From contig MGUU01000011.1 of the NCBI GenBank assembly GCA_001800135.1, positions 72,842 to 136,841 of the forward strand: DNA of 64,000 nt. The letters run 5' to 3'. The stretch is from Elusimicrobia bacterium RIFCSPLOWO2_02_FULL_39_32. Its GTDB lineage: Bacteria; Elusimicrobiota; Elusimicrobia; 2-02-FULL-39-32. The notes beneath the pieces were generated by a model that did not search any database, was not told the DNA's origin, and saw only the letters and a program-made list of their open reading frames with translations. Shown one piece after another: positions 8,312 to 17,447 of this stretch; the stretch's first letter is position 1; each line of letters opens with the position of its first letter. A program made the position numbers and the translations under genes.

Positions 8312-9529
8312 ATGCAGACGATTAAAAAAGTTGTGCTTGCCTACTCTGGAGGGTTGGATACCTCCATCATCATCCGCTGGCTCATAGAAACTTACCATTG
8401 CGAAGTGATTGCCGCTTGTGTCAACTTAGGGTCTAAAGAAGGCGGGGCAGCCTCTTTTAAAGATATAGAAAAAAAAGCTCTTGCCACAGGGGCTAAAAAA
8501 TGTTTCATTGTAGATGGAAGAAAAGATTTTGCTGAAAATTTTATTTTCCCTGCCTTAAAATCCAGAGCCACTTATGAAAGCAAATATCTTCTGGCCACCA
8601 GCCTTGCCAGACCCCTCATTGCCAAAGAAATAGTAAGGATAGCTAAAGAAGTAAAGGCAGACGCTCTCTCCCACGGAGCTACAGGTAAAGGTAATGATCA
8701 AGTTCGTTTTGAAATTGGATTCCGCACTCTTATGCCTGGGGTTAAAATTATAGCGCCTTGGAGAGAGTGGGACATCCACTCTAGGGAAGATGCTATCCGC
8801 TACGCGCAAAAATATAATATTCCCATACCAGTCACTAAAGACAAGCCCTATTCCTCAGACGCTAATATGTGGCATATTTCTTATGAGGGCGGCATTTTAG
8901 AAAATCTAGAAAAACCCTATCCGGAAGAGATGTTTCAAATGACAGTTTCTCCGGAAAAAGCGCCTGTAAAGGCAACTAAAATTGAAATTGAATTTAAGCA
9001 CGGGGTTCCTGTAAGTTTAAATGGGAAAAAAATGGATGCGGTCTCTTTAATTCTAGAATTAAATAAAATTGGCGGACAAAATGGAGTGGGAAGAATAGAT
9101 ATTGTGGAAAATCGCTTGGTAGGAATGAAATCTAGAGGGGTGTATGAATGTCCAGCTGCAACCATCCTTTATCAGGCTCACCGGGAATTAGAAACTATCA
9201 CACTTGACCGGGAGACATTTCACTTTAAAGATTCCCTCTCTCTAAAGATAGGCGAATTAATTTATTACGGACTATGGTTTACCACTTTACGACGGTCTCT
9301 CTCTGCCTTTATTGATGAAACCCAAAAATTCGTTAGTGGAAAAATAACCATGGAACTCTATAAAGGAAATATAAAGATAGTTTCAAGAAATTCCCCGCAT
9401 TCGCTCTACTGGGAAAAACTCTCCACCTTTGGATATTCAGGCGAAGAAATTTATGACCATAAAGATTCAGAAGGTTTCATTAAACTTTTTGGTCTCCCGC
9501 ACACAGTTGAGTCGCTTTTAAGAAAATAA
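8312..9529 (+). CDS. argG: Argininosuccinate synthase
   Basis: Joins citrulline and aspartate with ATP to argininosuccinate, the penultimate step of arginine synthesis, in the cytoplasm. The N-terminal ATP pyrophosphatase motif is AYSGGLDTSI at residues 9-18. Conserved ArgG blocks follow: SHGATGKGNDQVRFE, the region after KPYSSDANMWHISYEGG, and GRIDIVENRLVGMKSRGVYE. Length 405 is typical. It is the first gene of an argG-argH pair (31-base gap). There is no SD sequence; a promoter ends seven bases before the ATG. Confidence 0.97.
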   Translation: MQTIKKVVLAYSGGLDTSIIIRWLIETYHCEVIAACVNLGSKEGGAASFKDIEKKALATGAKKCFIVDGRKDFAENFIFPALKSRATYESKYLLATSLARPLIAKEIVRIAKEVKADALSHGATGKGNDQVRFEIGFRTLMPGVKIIAPWREWDIHSREDAIRYAQKYNIPIPVTKDKPYSSDANMWHISYEGGILENLEKPYPEEMFQMTVSPEKAPVKATKIEIEFKHGVPVSLNGKKMDAVSLILELNKIGGQNGVGRIDIVENRLVGMKSRGVYECPAATILYQAHRELETITLDRETFHFKDSLSLKIGELIYYGLWFTTLRRSLSAFIDETQKFVSGKITMELYKGNIKIVSRNSPHSLYWEKLSTFGYSGEEIYDHKDSEGFIKLFGLPHTVESLLRK

Positions 9530-9560
9530 TGCCCAACATTCTATTTTTTTTTAAAACCAA

Positions 9561-10892
9561 ATGATGCCGCAAGATTATATCTCCTCTTTTTCATTTGACC
9601 AACGGCTCGCCCCTTACGACATTCAAGGCTCTATCGCGCATGTCACAATGCTTGCCGATCAAAAAATCATTCCGATTTCAGATTCTAAAAAAATCATTGC
9701 AGGTCTTGAGGCGATTCAAAAAGATTTAGAAAAAGGAAAAACAATCCCTAAAGCAGAAGATATTCACTTTGCCATTGAAAACGAACTGGTGAAAAGAATT
9801 GGAGAGGTGGGTAAAAAAATGCACACAGCCCGCTCCAGAAACGACCAAGTAGCGCTGGATCTTAAACTTTACGTGCGTGACTTTGCAAAAAAAATCATTG
9901 AAGAAATTAAACAAACGCAAAATGCGATTTTAAAGTGCGCCATTAAAAATCAAAAAATTGTCATGCCTGGATTTACCCATCTGCAGCATGGCCAGCCAAT
10001 CTTTTTTGCCCACCACATTTTAGCCTATGCATGGATGCTGGAAAGGGATAAAAGCAGATTTCTGGATTTATTGAAACGACTGGATGAATGTCCTCTTGGA
10101 GCCTGTGCAATGGCTGGAACCACCTTTTCCATAGATCGGAATGAAACCGCCAAACTTTTAGGATTTTCTAAAATCACTGAGAACTCGGTGGACACAGTCT
10201 CAGACAGAGATTTTATTTTAGATTTTAATTTTAGTTCTGCGCTCCTCATGGTTCATCTTTCCCGGCTTGCAGAGGAATTCATTATTTGGTCCAGCCAAGA
10301 ATTTAATTACATTATATTGGCGGATCAATTCACATCTGGATCCTCCATCATGCCCCAAAAAAGGAACCCAGATACGCTGGAACTTTTAAGAGGAAAAACA
10401 AGCCGCGCCATTGGCAACATTACAGAACTCCTAACTCTTATAAAAGGGCAGCCCCTTTCCTATAACAGAGACCTTCAGGAAGATAAACCCCCGCTTTTCG
10501 ATACAGCGGATACTACTCTGCTATCCCTCTTGCTTACGCGCCAAATTTTTGAGACATTAAAAGTAAATAGCGAAAAAATGGAAGAATCTTGTCACAAAGG
10601 GTTTCTGCTCTCTACGGAAGTTGCGGATTACCTTGCAAAAAAAGGAATGCCTTTTAGAAAAGCTCATGCGATTGTTTCTAAAATTGTAAAAAGTATCTCG
10701 GCAGAAAACAAAGACTTCAAAGATTTAAGCCTGGCAGAACTAAAATCTTTCTCTCCACTCTTTGAGAAAGATCTGTTTCAGATTTTATCTCCCCAAAAAG
10801 CAGCGCAATTAAAGAACTCCTATGGCGGCACAGGAATCGAAGCCTTAACTACCCAGATCAGTAAACTCAAATCCCTCTTAAAAATAAACTAA
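9561..10892 (+). CDS. argH: Argininosuccinate lyase (short N terminus)
   Basis: Cleaves argininosuccinate to arginine and fumarate; homotetramer of the fumarase/aspartase superfamily. It shows FDQRLAPYDIQGSIAHV near the start, the HTARSRNDQVALDLKLY block, HLQHGQPIFFAHH and the signature GSSIMPQKRNPD near residue 258. At 443 residues it is slightly short: most ArgH proteins begin with a WGGRF motif about 15-20 residues before the first conserved block, but here an in-frame TAA (9552-9554) lies just upstream of the ATG, so the motif is absent. The start follows a run of nine T and has no clear SD. Confidence 0.95.
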   Translation: MMPQDYISSFSFDQRLAPYDIQGSIAHVTMLADQKIIPISDSKKIIAGLEAIQKDLEKGKTIPKAEDIHFAIENELVKRIGEVGKKMHTARSRNDQVALDLKLYVRDFAKKIIEEIKQTQNAILKCAIKNQKIVMPGFTHLQHGQPIFFAHHILAYAWMLERDKSRFLDLLKRLDECPLGACAMAGTTFSIDRNETAKLLGFSKITENSVDTVSDRDFILDFNFSSALLMVHLSRLAEEFIIWSSQEFNYIILADQFTSGSSIMPQKRNPDTLELLRGKTSRAIGNITELLTLIKGQPLSYNRDLQEDKPPLFDTADTTLLSLLLTRQIFETLKVNSEKMEESCHKGFLLSTEVADYLAKKGMPFRKAHAIVSKIVKSISAENKDFKDLSLAELKSFSPLFEKDLFQILSPQKAAQLKNSYGGTGIEALTTQISKLKSLLKIN

Positions 10893-11022
10893 CCCAATTA
10901 TTCTAAAGTCTGTATATTACAATGATTTTTACGATTTAATGAAATAAAGTAATTTATAAAGCAAGCAGCTGGCGCGTACCCCAACCACTTTATTAGCAGT
11001 GTCAAAAACAGGTTCCTAAAAA

Positions 11023-11031
11023 TGCTAAAAT
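11023..11031 (+). promoter_or_regulatory. Possible extended -10 element before lysA
   Basis: TGCTAAAAT lies 15 bases before the lysA ATG and about 130 bases after argH. There is no good -35. The predicted transcript would have a leader of roughly nine bases and no SD. Confidence 0.4.
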
Positions 11032-11046
11032 TTAAGTTTATTATCC

Positions 11047-12279
11047 ATGTTTAAAACTATTAAAAATTCTCTTTATGTTGAGGGAGTAAAGGTGGAAGAA
11101 ATTGCGGAGAAGTTCGGCACCCCGCTCTACCTATACAGCCAAACTCAAATGATTGAAAATTTCAAAAAATTTGATCTTGCTTTTTCTTTTTTCCCCCACC
11201 TTATTTGCTACGCGTTAAAAGCAAACAGCAACCTGACTATTGCAAAAACTTTGCGCCAAGAAGGGGCGGGCAGCGATATTGTTTCCGGCGGGGAGCTTTA
11301 TAGAGCCCTGCTTGCTGGTTTTAACCCAAAGAAAATAGTTTTCTCAGGAGTAGGAAAAACTAAAGATGAGATGCGCGCTGCGCTTAAAAAAAATATTCTC
11401 GCCTTTAACGTAGAATCGCTGGAAGAACTAAAAGTTCTAAACAGCGTTGCAAAGGCCATGGGTAAAAAAGCGCCCATTGCAATTCGAGTGAACCCGGATG
11501 TGGATGCAGGCACCCACCGCCATATTACCACCGGCAAAGCGGAAAACAAATTTGGCATTCATAAAAAATTTATTTTTGAAGCTTATAAAACCGCTCAATC
11601 TCTTAAAAATATCTCAATTCAAGGCATTCAGGCGCATATTGGCTCTCAAATTACTTCAACCGCTCCATTTGTAACTTTGCTGAAAACATTGCTAAATTAT
11701 GTGGACGAACTAGCCAAAGCGGGAATTAAAATTTCTCATCTGGATGTAGGCGGAGGCCTTGGCATTTGCTATGATAATGAAAATCCGCCTTCGCCTCAAG
11801 AGTTATCCAAAGCATTCATCCCGCATCTTAAAGGTAGAAACCTAACTTTACTGTTTGAACCGGGAAGATTTTTAGTGGGGAATACTGGAATCTTAGTGAC
11901 AAAAGTTCTTTATAGAAAAAAGAGCGGAACAAAGACTTTCATCATTGTGGATGCAGCCATGAACGACCTGGCCAGACCCGCGCTTTATGACGCTTATCAC
12001 GAAATTGTTCCTGTAGCATCAAAAAATGGGACAAAAAAAAAGGTGGATGTGGTGGGTCCAATATGTGAATCTGGAGATTATTTTGCCAGAAACAGGACTT
12101 TAGAAATTCCAGAACAAAATGATCTCTTAGCAATAAAAAATACAGGAGCGTACGGCTTTGCAATGTCTTCCCAGTACAACTCCCGACCCCGCTCTGCTGA
12201 AGTTTTAGTTAAAGGAAAAAAATATTCTGTGATTAGAAGAAGAGAAAATTTCTTAGATTTAGTCTGCCATGAACAATAA
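11047..12279 (+). CDS. lysA: Diaminopimelate decarboxylase
   Basis: Converts meso-diaminopimelate to L-lysine and CO2; PLP enzyme of the alanine racemase-like barrel fold. The PLP Lys is in CYALKANSN near residue 59; HIGSQI and the glycine-rich LDVGGGLG phosphate site follow, then EPGRFLVGN and, in the C-terminal domain, GPICESGDYF with the substrate-contacting Cys and Glu. Length 410 is typical. It leads lysA-dapF-dapA-dapB, whose coding regions overlap by a few bases each, so the four are almost certainly co-transcribed and translationally coupled. Confidence 0.96.
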   Translation: MFKTIKNSLYVEGVKVEEIAEKFGTPLYLYSQTQMIENFKKFDLAFSFFPHLICYALKANSNLTIAKTLRQEGAGSDIVSGGELYRALLAGFNPKKIVFSGVGKTKDEMRAALKKNILAFNVESLEELKVLNSVAKAMGKKAPIAIRVNPDVDAGTHRHITTGKAENKFGIHKKFIFEAYKTAQSLKNISIQGIQAHIGSQITSTAPFVTLLKTLLNYVDELAKAGIKISHLDVGGGLGICYDNENPPSPQELSKAFIPHLKGRNLTLLFEPGRFLVGNTGILVTKVLYRKKSGTKTFIIVDAAMNDLARPALYDAYHEIVPVASKNGTKKKVDVVGPICESGDYFARNRTLEIPEQNDLLAIKNTGAYGFAMSSQYNSRPRSAEVLVKGKKYSVIRRRENFLDLVCHEQ

Positions 12280-13090
12280 ATTACTCTCATTTTATAAGAT
12301 GAGCGGCGGAGGCAATGATTTTGTTCTTTTTGACAATCGCAAAGAGAACCTTCCCAAAAATTACAGCCCTATTGCAAAAAACGTTTGTGACCGCAAATTT
12401 TCTATAGGCGCAGATGGAATGCTGGTTTTAGAAAAAACCCAAGAGGCTCATTTTCGCATGATCTATTTCAATGCGGATGGTTCCAGAGCAGAAATGTGTG
12501 GGAACGGAGCGCGCTGTATCGCCAGATTCGCGTTTCTTCTGGCCATAGCTCCGGAAAAAATGACTTTTTTAACTGATGCAGGCATCCTTTCCGCAGAGAT
12601 TGACCAGGACTTTGTAAAATTGCAAATGTCCAAACCTAAAGATTTAAAACTAGATTTCCCCCTAAAGTTAGAGGAAGGAAAAGAGCTCCATATTTCTTTT
12701 ATCAATACAGGGGTCCCTCACGTGGTTTTGATCGTGACAGATACGGACAAAACTCAAGTGGATGAGCTTGGGAGAGCAATCCGTTATCACAGAGAATTTG
12801 CTCCAGCTGGAACCAATGTAAATTTTGTTGAACATAAAGACCTCCATAATCTTATTGTTAGAACTTATGAACGAGGCGTGGAAGATGAAACTTTAGCCTG
12901 CGGCACAGGGGTGGTGGCATCTTCTTTAATTTGCGCTACTAAAAATTTGGTAGAATCGCCGGTATCCTGCCTAACCAAAGGAGGGGAGACCTTAAAAATT
13001 CATTTTCATAAAAAAGAAGATAACACATTCACAGATGTCTTTTTAGAAGGTCCAGTAAAAGTGTGCTATAAAGGAGAAATTGAACTTTAA
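12269..13090 (+). CDS. dapF: Diaminopimelate epimerase
   Basis: Interconverts LL- and meso-diaminopimelate without a cofactor, using two cysteines. Both are visible: MCGNGARC near residue 76 and ACGTGVVAS near residue 211. The N-terminal MSGGGNDFVLFDNR is the usual start of the family. Length 273 is normal. It overlaps lysA by 11 bases and its TAA shares a base with the dapA ATG (TAATG). In a DapL-type pathway this step gives the meso form for LysA and for peptidoglycan. Confidence 0.96.
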   Translation: MNNKLLSFYKMSGGGNDFVLFDNRKENLPKNYSPIAKNVCDRKFSIGADGMLVLEKTQEAHFRMIYFNADGSRAEMCGNGARCIARFAFLLAIAPEKMTFLTDAGILSAEIDQDFVKLQMSKPKDLKLDFPLKLEEGKELHISFINTGVPHVVLIVTDTDKTQVDELGRAIRYHREFAPAGTNVNFVEHKDLHNLIVRTYERGVEDETLACGTGVVASSLICATKNLVESPVSCLTKGGETLKIHFHKKEDNTFTDVFLEGPVKVCYKGEIEL

Positions 13091-13974
13091 TGTTTTATGG
13101 TTCGTGCGTAGCTTTAGTCACGCCATTTAAAGATGGCGGGATAGACGAAGAAAAACTAAAAGAACTGGTTCATTACCACATAGAGAATAAAACCGAAGGG
13201 TTAGTACCATGCGGCAGCACCGGAGAATCCGCCACCATGACCCACAAAGAACATGCGCGGGTAATTGAGATTGTGGTTAAAGAAGCTGGGAAAAAAATTC
13301 CAGTTATTGCAGGCACAGGCTCAAACTCTACTCAAGAAACCATTGAACTGACCCAGCACGCAAAAGAAATAGGAGCGGACGCGAGCTTGCTGATTGTTCC
13401 CTATTACAATAAACCCACCCAAAGCGGTGTGGTTCAGCACTTTTCAGCTGTATGCAAAAAAATTTCTTTGCCAATCATCGTCTATAATATACCGGGCAGA
13501 ACTGGAATTAATATGCTGCCTTCCACCTTTATTCAACTGGTTGAAAAAAATAAAAACATTGTTGGCATCAAAGAATCTTCCGGCAATTTGGATCAGATCA
13601 GCGAAATAGCCGCGTCTCTAAAAGATAAGGAAAACTTTACAATCCTTTCCGGGGACGATTCTCTTACCTTGCCCATCCTTTCTGTAGGAGGTAAAGGAGT
13701 CATTTCTGTTTTAGCCAATATCGCGCCAAAAGATACCTATGACCTCTGCTCATTTTTCAAACAAGGCCAATTAGAAAAAGCTCAAAAAATTCATTATAAA
13801 ATGTTTCCTTTAATGAAAGCTCTTTTGCTTGAAACAAATCCTATCCCCATAAAAACCGCAATGGAAATTTTAGGAATCTGTACCGCTAGCTTTAGGCTTC
13901 CCCTATGCGCAATGGATGAAAAAAATAAGGAAAAATTAATTGAAGAATTAAAAAATGTTGGGTACCTGCAATGA
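13090..13974 (+). CDS. dapA: 4-hydroxy-tetrahydrodipicolinate synthase
   Basis: Condenses pyruvate with aspartate semialdehyde, the first committed step to diaminopimelate; class I (Schiff base) barrel enzyme, usually a tetramer. Motifs are GSTGESATMTHKEH (pyruvate site), the YNIPGRTGINM tyrosine region and the Schiff-base Lys in NIVGIKESSGNLDQ near residue 161. Length 294 is typical. It sits between dapF and dapB with overlapping ends (ATGA at the dapB junction). Confidence 0.96.
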   Translation: MFYGSCVALVTPFKDGGIDEEKLKELVHYHIENKTEGLVPCGSTGESATMTHKEHARVIEIVVKEAGKKIPVIAGTGSNSTQETIELTQHAKEIGADASLLIVPYYNKPTQSGVVQHFSAVCKKISLPIIVYNIPGRTGINMLPSTFIQLVEKNKNIVGIKESSGNLDQISEIAASLKDKENFTILSGDDSLTLPILSVGGKGVISVLANIAPKDTYDLCSFFKQGQLEKAQKIHYKMFPLMKALLLETNPIPIKTAMEILGICTASFRLPLCAMDEKNKEKLIEELKNVGYLQ

Positions 13975-14750
13975 TTAAAATTATTGTAAGCGGCGCTGCG
14001 GGAAGAATGGGCTCTAGAATTTTAGAGCTTGCGTCTAAAAATCCAAAATTTAAAATTATTGGAGCTCTTGAATCTCAAAATCACCCTTCCATAGGTAAAA
14101 AAATTTTAGATGGGACCATTACCATTCAAGCTCATCTGGAACTCTTTAAAGAAGAATTTGATGTTTTAATTGATTTTACCTCTCCAGAAGCTACGCTTTC
14201 TCATTTAAGAATCATTAAAAATTGGAATAGGGTGAGAGCAGTGATTGGAACTACAGGTTTTTCCAAAGAAGAAACTGCCTTTATTCAAAAAATTTCTAAA
14301 AAAATGCCGATCCTCATTTCTTCTAACATGAGTGTGGGAATTAATCTGATGTTTGAAATCGCAAAAATAATTGGGCGCAAATTGCCAAACTATGACATTG
14401 AAATTATTGAATCTCATCATAACCAAAAAAAGGATGCTCCTTCTGGAACCGCGCTAACCTTAGCTAAAGAACTTGTAGAGGAACTAAAAAGAGATTTTGA
14501 AGATGACCTCATCTATGGACGCAAAGGCAATGTGGGCAAAAGAAAAGATAAAGAGATCGGGATTCATTCTGTGCGAGCAGGAGATATTGTTGGAGATCAC
14601 ACAGTGCTTTTTGCTACCCAAGGGGAAAGGCTGGAACTCACCCATAGAGCCTCATCCAGAGATGCCTTTGCTACGGGCGCATTACATGCCGCAGAATGGA
14701 TTAGCCATCAGAAACCGTCTCTTTATTCCATGAAAGAAGTCCTACGTTAA
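13971..14750 (+). CDS. dapB: 4-hydroxy-tetrahydrodipicolinate reductase
   Basis: NAD(P)H-dependent reduction to tetrahydrodipicolinate, the substrate of DapL. N-terminal nucleotide-binding site VSGAAGRMGSRI (residues 5-16); IDFTSPEATL; catalytic ESHHNQKKDAPSGTAL near residues 145-160; HSVRAGDIVGDHTVLF. Length 259 is normal. Last gene of the overlapping lysA-dapF-dapA-dapB group; 143 bases without a recognisable terminator follow. Confidence 0.96.
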   Translation: MIKIIVSGAAGRMGSRILELASKNPKFKIIGALESQNHPSIGKKILDGTITIQAHLELFKEEFDVLIDFTSPEATLSHLRIIKNWNRVRAVIGTTGFSKEETAFIQKISKKMPILISSNMSVGINLMFEIAKIIGRKLPNYDIEIIESHHNQKKDAPSGTALTLAKELVEELKRDFEDDLIYGRKGNVGKRKDKEIGIHSVRAGDIVGDHTVLFATQGERLELTHRASSRDAFATGALHAAEWISHQKPSLYSMKEVLR

Positions 14751-14893
14751 TTGATAAATGGATGTTCGTTAAGAAATCGTTCGAAATTTGCTCAACTAGG
14801 TAAGCAAACAAATTTACTCCCTCTGTAAAGGAATTTTCAATAAATCTTATAATTCACAGTTCATTAAATTCTAAAATATCTTAGCGTAAATAT

Positions 14894-15658
14894 ATGATTT
14901 TCTGTCGTTTTATTCTCAAAGGCCAGTCTATTGATGAATGGAAGTATGGGATTGTAAGAAATCATCAAGTCCAATCACTTAGCCCTAATCCATTTTCCAC
15001 CTATGAAATAGGGGAAGAAGAAATCCCTTTTAACGAAATTAAATTGTGTTCCCCTGTTCTCCCTACAAAAATTGTTGCTGTAGGGGTCAATTACAAAGAA
15101 CATGCTAAAGAAATGGGTCACCTTCCTCCGGAAAATCCTCTGCTTTTTTTAAAACCTCCCAGCAGTGTGATTGGTCCTGAAGAAATCATATGTTATCCTA
15201 AAGCTTCTTCCAGAGTGGATTATGAAGCAGAGCTGGCTGTGGTTATAAAGAAAAAAACAAAAAATATTTTGCCAGAAGCAGCCAAAGATGTTATTTTAGG
15301 TTATACCTGTTTTAATGATGTCACTGCGCGAGATTTACAAAAAAAAGATGGTCAGTGGACAAGGGCTAAAGGTTTTGATACCTTTTCTGCGATTGGCCCT
15401 TGGATTGTGACAGACTTAGAACCCTCGGAACTGGTAGTGGAATCTTATCTAAATGGTGAATTAAAACAAAGCGGAAAAACAAACGATATGATTTTTGACG
15501 TTCCTCATATAGTCTCATTCATATCTAATATAATGACTCTTGAACCCGGGGATATTATCTCTACAGGAACACCTGTAGGCATTGGACCCATGCAACCCGG
15601 AGACATGATTGACATTCGCATTGAAGGAATTGGGATTTTGAGAAATTTTGTAGAATAA
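14894..15658 (+). CDS. Fumarylacetoacetate hydrolase (FAH) family protein
   Basis: Cytoplasmic enzyme of the FAH superfamily, which includes hydratases, isomerases and oxaloacetate decarboxylases acting on 2-oxo acids. An N-terminal ~45-residue domain precedes KIVAVGVNYKEHAKEMGH. The metal-binding acids lie in DYEAELAVVI and the following FNDVTARDLQ; ISTGTPVGIGPMQPGD is near the C terminus. Length 254 is typical of the FahA/YcgM-like group. There is no catabolic gene beside it; its position before a small membrane gene and dapL (gaps of six bases or overlap) suggests co-transcription rather than a shared pathway. Confidence 0.85.
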   Translation: MIFCRFILKGQSIDEWKYGIVRNHQVQSLSPNPFSTYEIGEEEIPFNEIKLCSPVLPTKIVAVGVNYKEHAKEMGHLPPENPLLFLKPPSSVIGPEEIICYPKASSRVDYEAELAVVIKKKTKNILPEAAKDVILGYTCFNDVTARDLQKKDGQWTRAKGFDTFSAIGPWIVTDLEPSELVVESYLNGELKQSGKTNDMIFDVPHIVSFISNIMTLEPGDIISTGTPVGIGPMQPGDMIDIRIEGIGILRNFVE

Positions 15659-15664
15659 AAACCT

Positions 15665-16084
15665 ATGGATTGGAAAATAAAAATTATAGAACTGTTAAAA
15701 AAATTCTGGCAAGAATTTTCCTATTATTTTTCTGATGAAGAAGATCCAAATGAACCTATTTATGACCCGGCTCATTTTGCTTCCATGATTATTCTTGTGA
15801 TATTTATCATAGGGATTTTATTTTGGCTGCTTTGGACTTTACTTGTTTTTGAAGGAGGCATTTTTAAAAAAATAATACCTTCCTTAGAAGTAGCCTTCAC
15901 CTCTAAAACATTGCAAGATTTTGGCTGGCTAGGATACCCTTATGAAATGGGAATTTTTTCAGGATTCATTGGCAATGGGGCAGCTCTTATTTTAACCATT
16001 GCTTTTGTGGTCGGGATCTGGTGGGTTTTTAAAGATTTGCCAAAATTAAAAGAAAGAGAAGAAAATAAAAAAAATGGAATTTGA
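15665..16084 (+). CDS. Small membrane protein of unknown function
   Basis: I do not recognise this 139-residue protein. A charged amphipathic N terminus with an acidic patch (SDEEDPNEPIYDP, about residues 22-34) precedes a strong membrane helix (MIILVIFIIGILFWLLWTLLVF, about 40-61). A second hydrophobic helix lies at about 105-125 (AALILTIAFVVGIWWVF), and the tail is very charged (KLKEREENKKNG). Start and end are tight: six bases after the FAH gene and an 11-base overlap with dapL, so it is very likely translated. It may be lineage-specific. Confidence 0.7.
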   Translation: MDWKIKIIELLKKFWQEFSYYFSDEEDPNEPIYDPAHFASMIILVIFIIGILFWLLWTLLVFEGGIFKKIIPSLEVAFTSKTLQDFGWLGYPYEMGIFSGFIGNGAALILTIAFVVGIWWVFKDLPKLKEREENKKNGI

Positions 16085-17237
16085 AATTAGCCAAAAACTT
16101 CAAAAACTCCCTCCCTATCCTTTTGCGGAAATAGACAAAAAAAAGAAAAAAGCGATTGAGGAAGGAAAAGATATTATCTCCTTTGGAGTAGGGGATCCGG
16201 ATCTTCCCACACCTAAACATATTATTCAGGCAGGGCAAAATGCTCTCTTAAATCCTAAACATCACCAATACCCTTTTGGCGCAGGGCTCCTAGATTTTAG
16301 AAAGGCTGTGAGCAACTGGTATTTAAAACGATTTAATGTGTCTTTAAATCCAGAAACAGAAATACATGCTTGCATAGGCTCTAAAGATGGTCTTTCTCAC
16401 ATGCACTTTGCCTTTGTAAATCCAGGAGAACTTGTTTTAATCCCCAGTCCAGGATACCCGGTTTACAATACCAGCACTATCTTTACAGATGGAACTCCCT
16501 ACTTTCTTCCTTTAAAGAAAGAAAATAACTTTTTACCAGACTTAAATTCCATCCCTGAAAAAATTCTTTGCAAAACAAAAATACTTTTTTTAAATTCTCC
16601 GAATAATCCTACTGCCAGCGTAGCGGATAAAAAATATTTTAAAAAAGCTATTGATCTTGCTCATAAATACAATTTTTTAATTGCCCATGACGCGGCTTAT
16701 TCAGAAATCTATTTTGAAAAGCCTCCCATCTCCTTCTTAAATGTTCCCGGAGCAAAAGAGGTGGGGTTGGAATTTCATTCCTGTTCCAAAACCTATAACA
16801 TGACCGGCTGGCGCATTGGCTGGTTTTGTGGAAATGAGAAATTAGTTTCTGCCATTGGCAAAGTAAAGGATAATTTTGATTCTGGAGTATTTGAAGCGAT
16901 TCAGGTTGCTGGAACGACCGCATTATCTTCTTCCCAAGATTGTGTAGAAGAGATGAGAAAAATTTATAAAGAAAGAAGGGACATGCTTGTTTCAGGGCTG
17001 CAAAAGCTTGGATGGAAACTTTTTACGCCCACAGCCACTTTTTATCTGTGGGCAGAAACTCCCAAAGGATTTTCCTCAGCCCAAACTGTAGAAAAATTAA
17101 TTGAGGAAGCCTCTCTTGTAACAACGCCCGGCACAGCCTTTGGCAAAGAAGGCGAAGGCTACATCCGTTTTGCTCTAACCACCCCTAAAGAAAGAATCCA
17201 AACCGCGCTAGAACGCCTTTCAAAAATCCACTGGTAA
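16074..17237 (+). CDS. dapL: LL-diaminopimelate aminotransferase
   Basis: PLP-dependent enzyme that turns tetrahydrodipicolinate into LL-diaminopimelate in one step, with glutamate as donor. Fold type I features are visible: FGVGDPDLPTP near the start, GSKDGLSHMHFAFVNPGE, NSPNNPTA, the Asp in AHDAAYSEIYF and the PLP Lys in SCSKTYNMTGWRIGW near residue 240. The EGKDIISFGVGDPDLPTP block and the GSKDGL cofactor loop resemble DapL. No dapD, dapC or dapE lies in the window while dapA, dapB, dapF and lysA do, which supports this role. A broad-specificity aspartate/tyrosine aminotransferase is the alternative. Confidence 0.88.
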   Translation: MEFEISQKLQKLPPYPFAEIDKKKKKAIEEGKDIISFGVGDPDLPTPKHIIQAGQNALLNPKHHQYPFGAGLLDFRKAVSNWYLKRFNVSLNPETEIHACIGSKDGLSHMHFAFVNPGELVLIPSPGYPVYNTSTIFTDGTPYFLPLKKENNFLPDLNSIPEKILCKTKILFLNSPNNPTASVADKKYFKKAIDLAHKYNFLIAHDAAYSEIYFEKPPISFLNVPGAKEVGLEFHSCSKTYNMTGWRIGWFCGNEKLVSAIGKVKDNFDSGVFEAIQVAGTTALSSSQDCVEEMRKIYKERRDMLVSGLQKLGWKLFTPTATFYLWAETPKGFSSAQTVEKLIEEASLVTTPGTAFGKEGEGYIRFALTTPKERIQTALERLSKIHW

Positions 17238-17447
17238 AAGTCAAAAAAAATAGTTCATAAAGATTGTTAAAATCAGTTACAGCAAAATCAATTAAGCTCT
17301 CATCTTCAAAGTTGAGATAGAAAGATTCTATTTAAAGATAACGAGCTTATTCTTCAAAAAGAGACACTAGAGTTAGAATTAAACAAAACAGAAGAATATC
17401 ATAGAAAAACCTTACATTTTAAATTCCAAGCATAACCTATTTTTCTA
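17238..17447. other. Intergenic stretch of 210 bases between convergent dapL and namZ-like genes
   Basis: No convincing terminator or RNA gene is visible. On the plus strand a short open frame (about 17318-17434) reads as charged, helix-like protein without a start codon, possibly the decayed 3' end of a lost gene; too short to call. Confidence 0.3.
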
